Below are positions 61,500-64,000 of a stretch of 64,000 nt of DNA, in pieces (the first letter of the stretch is position 1; the number at the start of each line of letters is the position of its first letter). The notes beneath the pieces were generated by a model. The model saw only the letters and a list, made by a program, of their open reading frames with translations. It was not told the origin of the DNA and did no database searches. Source of the DNA: Otis tarda (Eukaryota; Chordata; Aves; Otidiformes; Otididae); the NCBI GenBank assembly GCA_026413225.1, contig CM048575.1, forward strand, positions 8,524,501-8,588,500. Reading direction: 5' to 3'. The translations under genes and the position numbers were made by a program.

Positions 61500-64000
61500 T
61501 CCCGGGCCCTCAGGGCCCCTTCTGCCCTCCTCTCCATCTCAGGGCCTCCTTGGCCCTCCCCCAGCTGCCTCTCTTTCCCTTTTTCTTTCTCATGCTGCTG
61601 TGATTTTCTTGGCTTCCCTGTATCTCTCTTCTTGTTCTATTTTTCTGTTTTTCTCTGTCTTTCTCTTTCCCCTTCTCTCTCTTCTTGTACTGCTCCCTTT
61701 CTTTTTCTGTCTGGGCTCTTGTTCTCTCCTCTCTCCTTCCTTTTTTCATCCTCTGTCTCTGGCCTGCAGCCTATCACTGTTTTTTCCTTTTATTTCCCTT
61801 TATGTGGCCCACATACTTCTTTTTTTTTTTTCTTTGCAATTTCCCTGGTCTGTTTTCTGGCGTTTGTGTCCTCTGTGCCTGTACGTGCCTTTCTGAGTCC
61901 CTGCCTTCCTGTCTTTCTCCTCCCTTCCCTTTCTCGCTTTATCCCTTTCTCTTGCTTGGTGTTGCTGTTTTTCTTCCATTCTGCCTCTCACTGTCCTTTT
62001 TCTCCTTCCTGTTCATCTCTTGCTGTCTCTGGGCCTTCATGCTATTCCCTGGCCTATTTTATTAAGTTGATGTGCCTTTGTAGCCCTTTCAAGATCTAAG
62101 TTTCTCCAACCCATGTGCTTCTCACAAGTGCACAGTCTCTCTCTTTCTTTTTGTTTTGTCTGTCAGTCTGTCTTGCGCCCTGTCGTGTCGTTTCTCACTA
62201 TGTTCCTTTGTCCCGATCCTTGCTTGTTCTTGCATGTTCTTATCTGTCCTCCTGACTATCCTTGCTCGTATTCATATTCTTCTCTGTCCTCCTGACTATC
62301 CAAGGTTGATGTTTTTTCCCCATCTCTATCCTGCTGCTCCTGTTTCCTTTCTCTGCGTTCTGCCTTCCCTCTTTCTGTCTCTTTTCCTTGGTCAGTGCTT
62401 TTTTCCCTTTTTTGTCCAGATCTCACTCCTATGTTTTCCTGGTTTTGTCCTTTTGCCCTGATTCCTCCCACTTTATTTTCTGTTTTTCTCTCTCTGTCCC
62501 GTTTGCTCTCCTGTCTTTTCTAACTGTATTCCCCTGTTCAGCTGGCTGTCTCTTCTTTCCTTTCTCTTTCCCTCACTATCTTTTTTAGTTCTTGGTCTTT
62601 CTCTGTCAGTGCTCATCACAGTTGATTTTTTCCTCCAGAGCTGTCCTGCTCTCTGTTCCTTTATTCTTTCTCTGTCATTCTGTGCTGCTCCCCATGGTTG
62701 TTTAATTTCTCTGTCACGGTCCTGCAGGCCATTGCTATTTTGTTTTGCTTCCATTCCTGTGCCCTGCTTTCTGTCTTTGTTTCTCTTTGCCTTTGTTCAG
62801 CCTCCCAGCATTTTTTCCTTTCCCATTCCATCTCTCTGTCCTGCTCCCTATCTGTCTTACTGTCCCAAATCTGGGTTCGTTTACCCGCTGTGCAGTACGC
62901 CAGGCTTACGCACAGAGCAGAGGTATTTATTTCTGTAATTTCTGCACAGAGATGGGTGCTAGGGGCTAAATCCACAAAGCTAGCCCACCTGGTTATAATG
63001 CTTGGTTTTAATTCTACATTCTCTGTCTTGCAGCTCCACGCTACTTGGTTGTTTCCCCTCCATCTCTCTCTGCCTGTGGCTCCCTATCTGTCTTGTAACC
63101 TGTCACTGTTATCTTTTTGTTTCTCCATGTCACTCTGTCTAGCTTCCCAGTCCCTGTTTTTTAATTTTTCCCTCTTTCCTGTAGGCCGGTCCTGTTCCTA
63201 TTATTTTACATTGTGTTCTGTCTGGTCCTCTGTCCCTATTTATCCATTACTCCCTCTCTGCCCTGTGAGCTGTTGCTCTGGCCCATTTAATTTCTGCCTC
63301 TCTCTCTGTCCAGCTCCCAGTCTCTGGTTTTCCATTTCCTCTCTGTGTGCCCTGTAGCCTGCTGCGTTTCTCCTTTATCCAGCTTGCTGTCTCTGGCTCG
63401 CCAGTGACCCTGATTTACAATTCCGCCCCTGTTCTTTCTGTATGCATTGCTATACTGTTTTTTCTCCAGCTCTCTCTTTTTTTCAGGCTCCTTGTCCCTA
63501 TTTCTTAATTCTTCCCTCTCTGCCCTCTAAGCATGCAGCTGTATGGTTTGTTTTGTGTTGTCCCCTTGCTTTCACCTTTTTTGTCCAACATTTGATATTC
63601 TGGCTCCCTGTCCCTGTTGTTTCGTTCCTCTCTCTCTCTGCCCTGTTCTTATCTTTCTCCATCACTCTCTTGCTTTGGCTTCCTGTGTCTAGTTGTCTTT
63701 ACCTCCCTCTCTGTCATGCTGCCCAGCTCAGGTTTTTCCTGCATCTCCATCCTGATCTCCATCCTTCTTTGTTGGTCTCTGTCCTGCTCCCTCTCCCTCT
63801 TTCTGCTGCCTCTCTCCCCTCTGCTTCTTTGCCCACCTCTGTCAGGCTCCCTGTCCTCATCCTTTTCTCGCTATCCTGTTCCCTGCCTCATGCTTTCTCG
63901 CTACACACCCCTGTCTGGCAAGCTGCCTCTTTTCTTTTCTCTTGTAGTGTTCTGTGCCCTGCTCTTTGTTTTTGGCAGCCTCCAAGTCTGCCCAGCAGCC
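61500..64000 (+). repeat. Pyrimidine-rich tract, unit 3, over 2.4 kb
   Basis: Almost unbroken C and T from the donor at 61495 to near the window end, only briefly interrupted (around 62880-63010 by mixed sequence). It is built on CTCTGTC, CTGCTCCCTGTC and TTTCTCTCT phrases without a fixed period. It is about three to five times longer than in units 1 and 2. All long frames inside are compositional. Confidence 0.9.

Noticed and set aside
61353-62099. A 248-codon hydrophobic frame, apparently a membrane protein
   Set aside because: C/T-only DNA always reads as Ser, Leu, Pro and Phe; after the first exon copy the frame is compositional.
46200-64000. AUNIP or PAQR7, expected next to MTFR1L from human order
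   Set aside because: No exon with their sequence was seen on either strand; they may lie beyond the duplicated locus.

Overview
The window looks like bird nuclear DNA. Three things point there: CR1 LINE copies ending in short ATTCT(A/G)TG-type repeats, LTRs of avian type, and short introns with GC-rich promoters. The species cannot be told from the sequence. Three conserved genes lie on the + strand in the order also known from human 1p36: MAN1C1 (last three coding exons only), SELENON (whole, 12 coding exons) and MTFR1L (whole, 6 coding exons). All exon limits given here were read by hand from splice sites and reading frame.

Region by region: 1-6.1 kb is the 3' end of MAN1C1, with a 5'-truncated CR1 of about 2.7 kb probably inside its 3' UTR. 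6.1-11.1 kb is intergenic with no recognised gene. 11.1-27.5 kb is SELENON, with its EF-hand, its in-frame selenocysteine UGA at 24305-24307 and a roughly 1-kb minisatellite in intron 1. 27.5-30 kb is its 3' flank. 30-46 kb is MTFR1L, whose promoter has NRF1, ETS and YY1-type motifs. Its intron 2 holds a solo LTR with an internal 39-bp repeat array and a partial endogenous retrovirus (5' LTR, tRNA-Lys primer site, gag-like frame). Its intron 4 holds a second solo LTR of the first family, flanked by a CTGGT duplication.

From about 46 kb to the end the window changes character. It is a tandemly duplicated locus with GC-rich arrays full of palindromic CGCATGCG (NRF1-like) sites, small exons separated by long pyrimidine tracts, and LTR and CR1 insertions. 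Unit 1 (about 46.0-51.9 kb) keeps a chain of open exons ending in a 68-codon terminal exon with a poly(A) signal, and may be a working gene. Unit 2 (about 51.9-59.5 kb) and unit 3 (about 59.7 kb to beyond the edge) are diverged or decayed copies. I do not recognise the encoded protein. This duplicated locus with its promoter arrays is the part most likely to be undescribed.

The three named genes act separately: Golgi N-glycan trimming (MAN1C1), an ER selenoprotein of calcium and redox control (SELENON), and a mitochondrial fission-regulator relative (MTFR1L). Their adjacency is old synteny, not a pathway.
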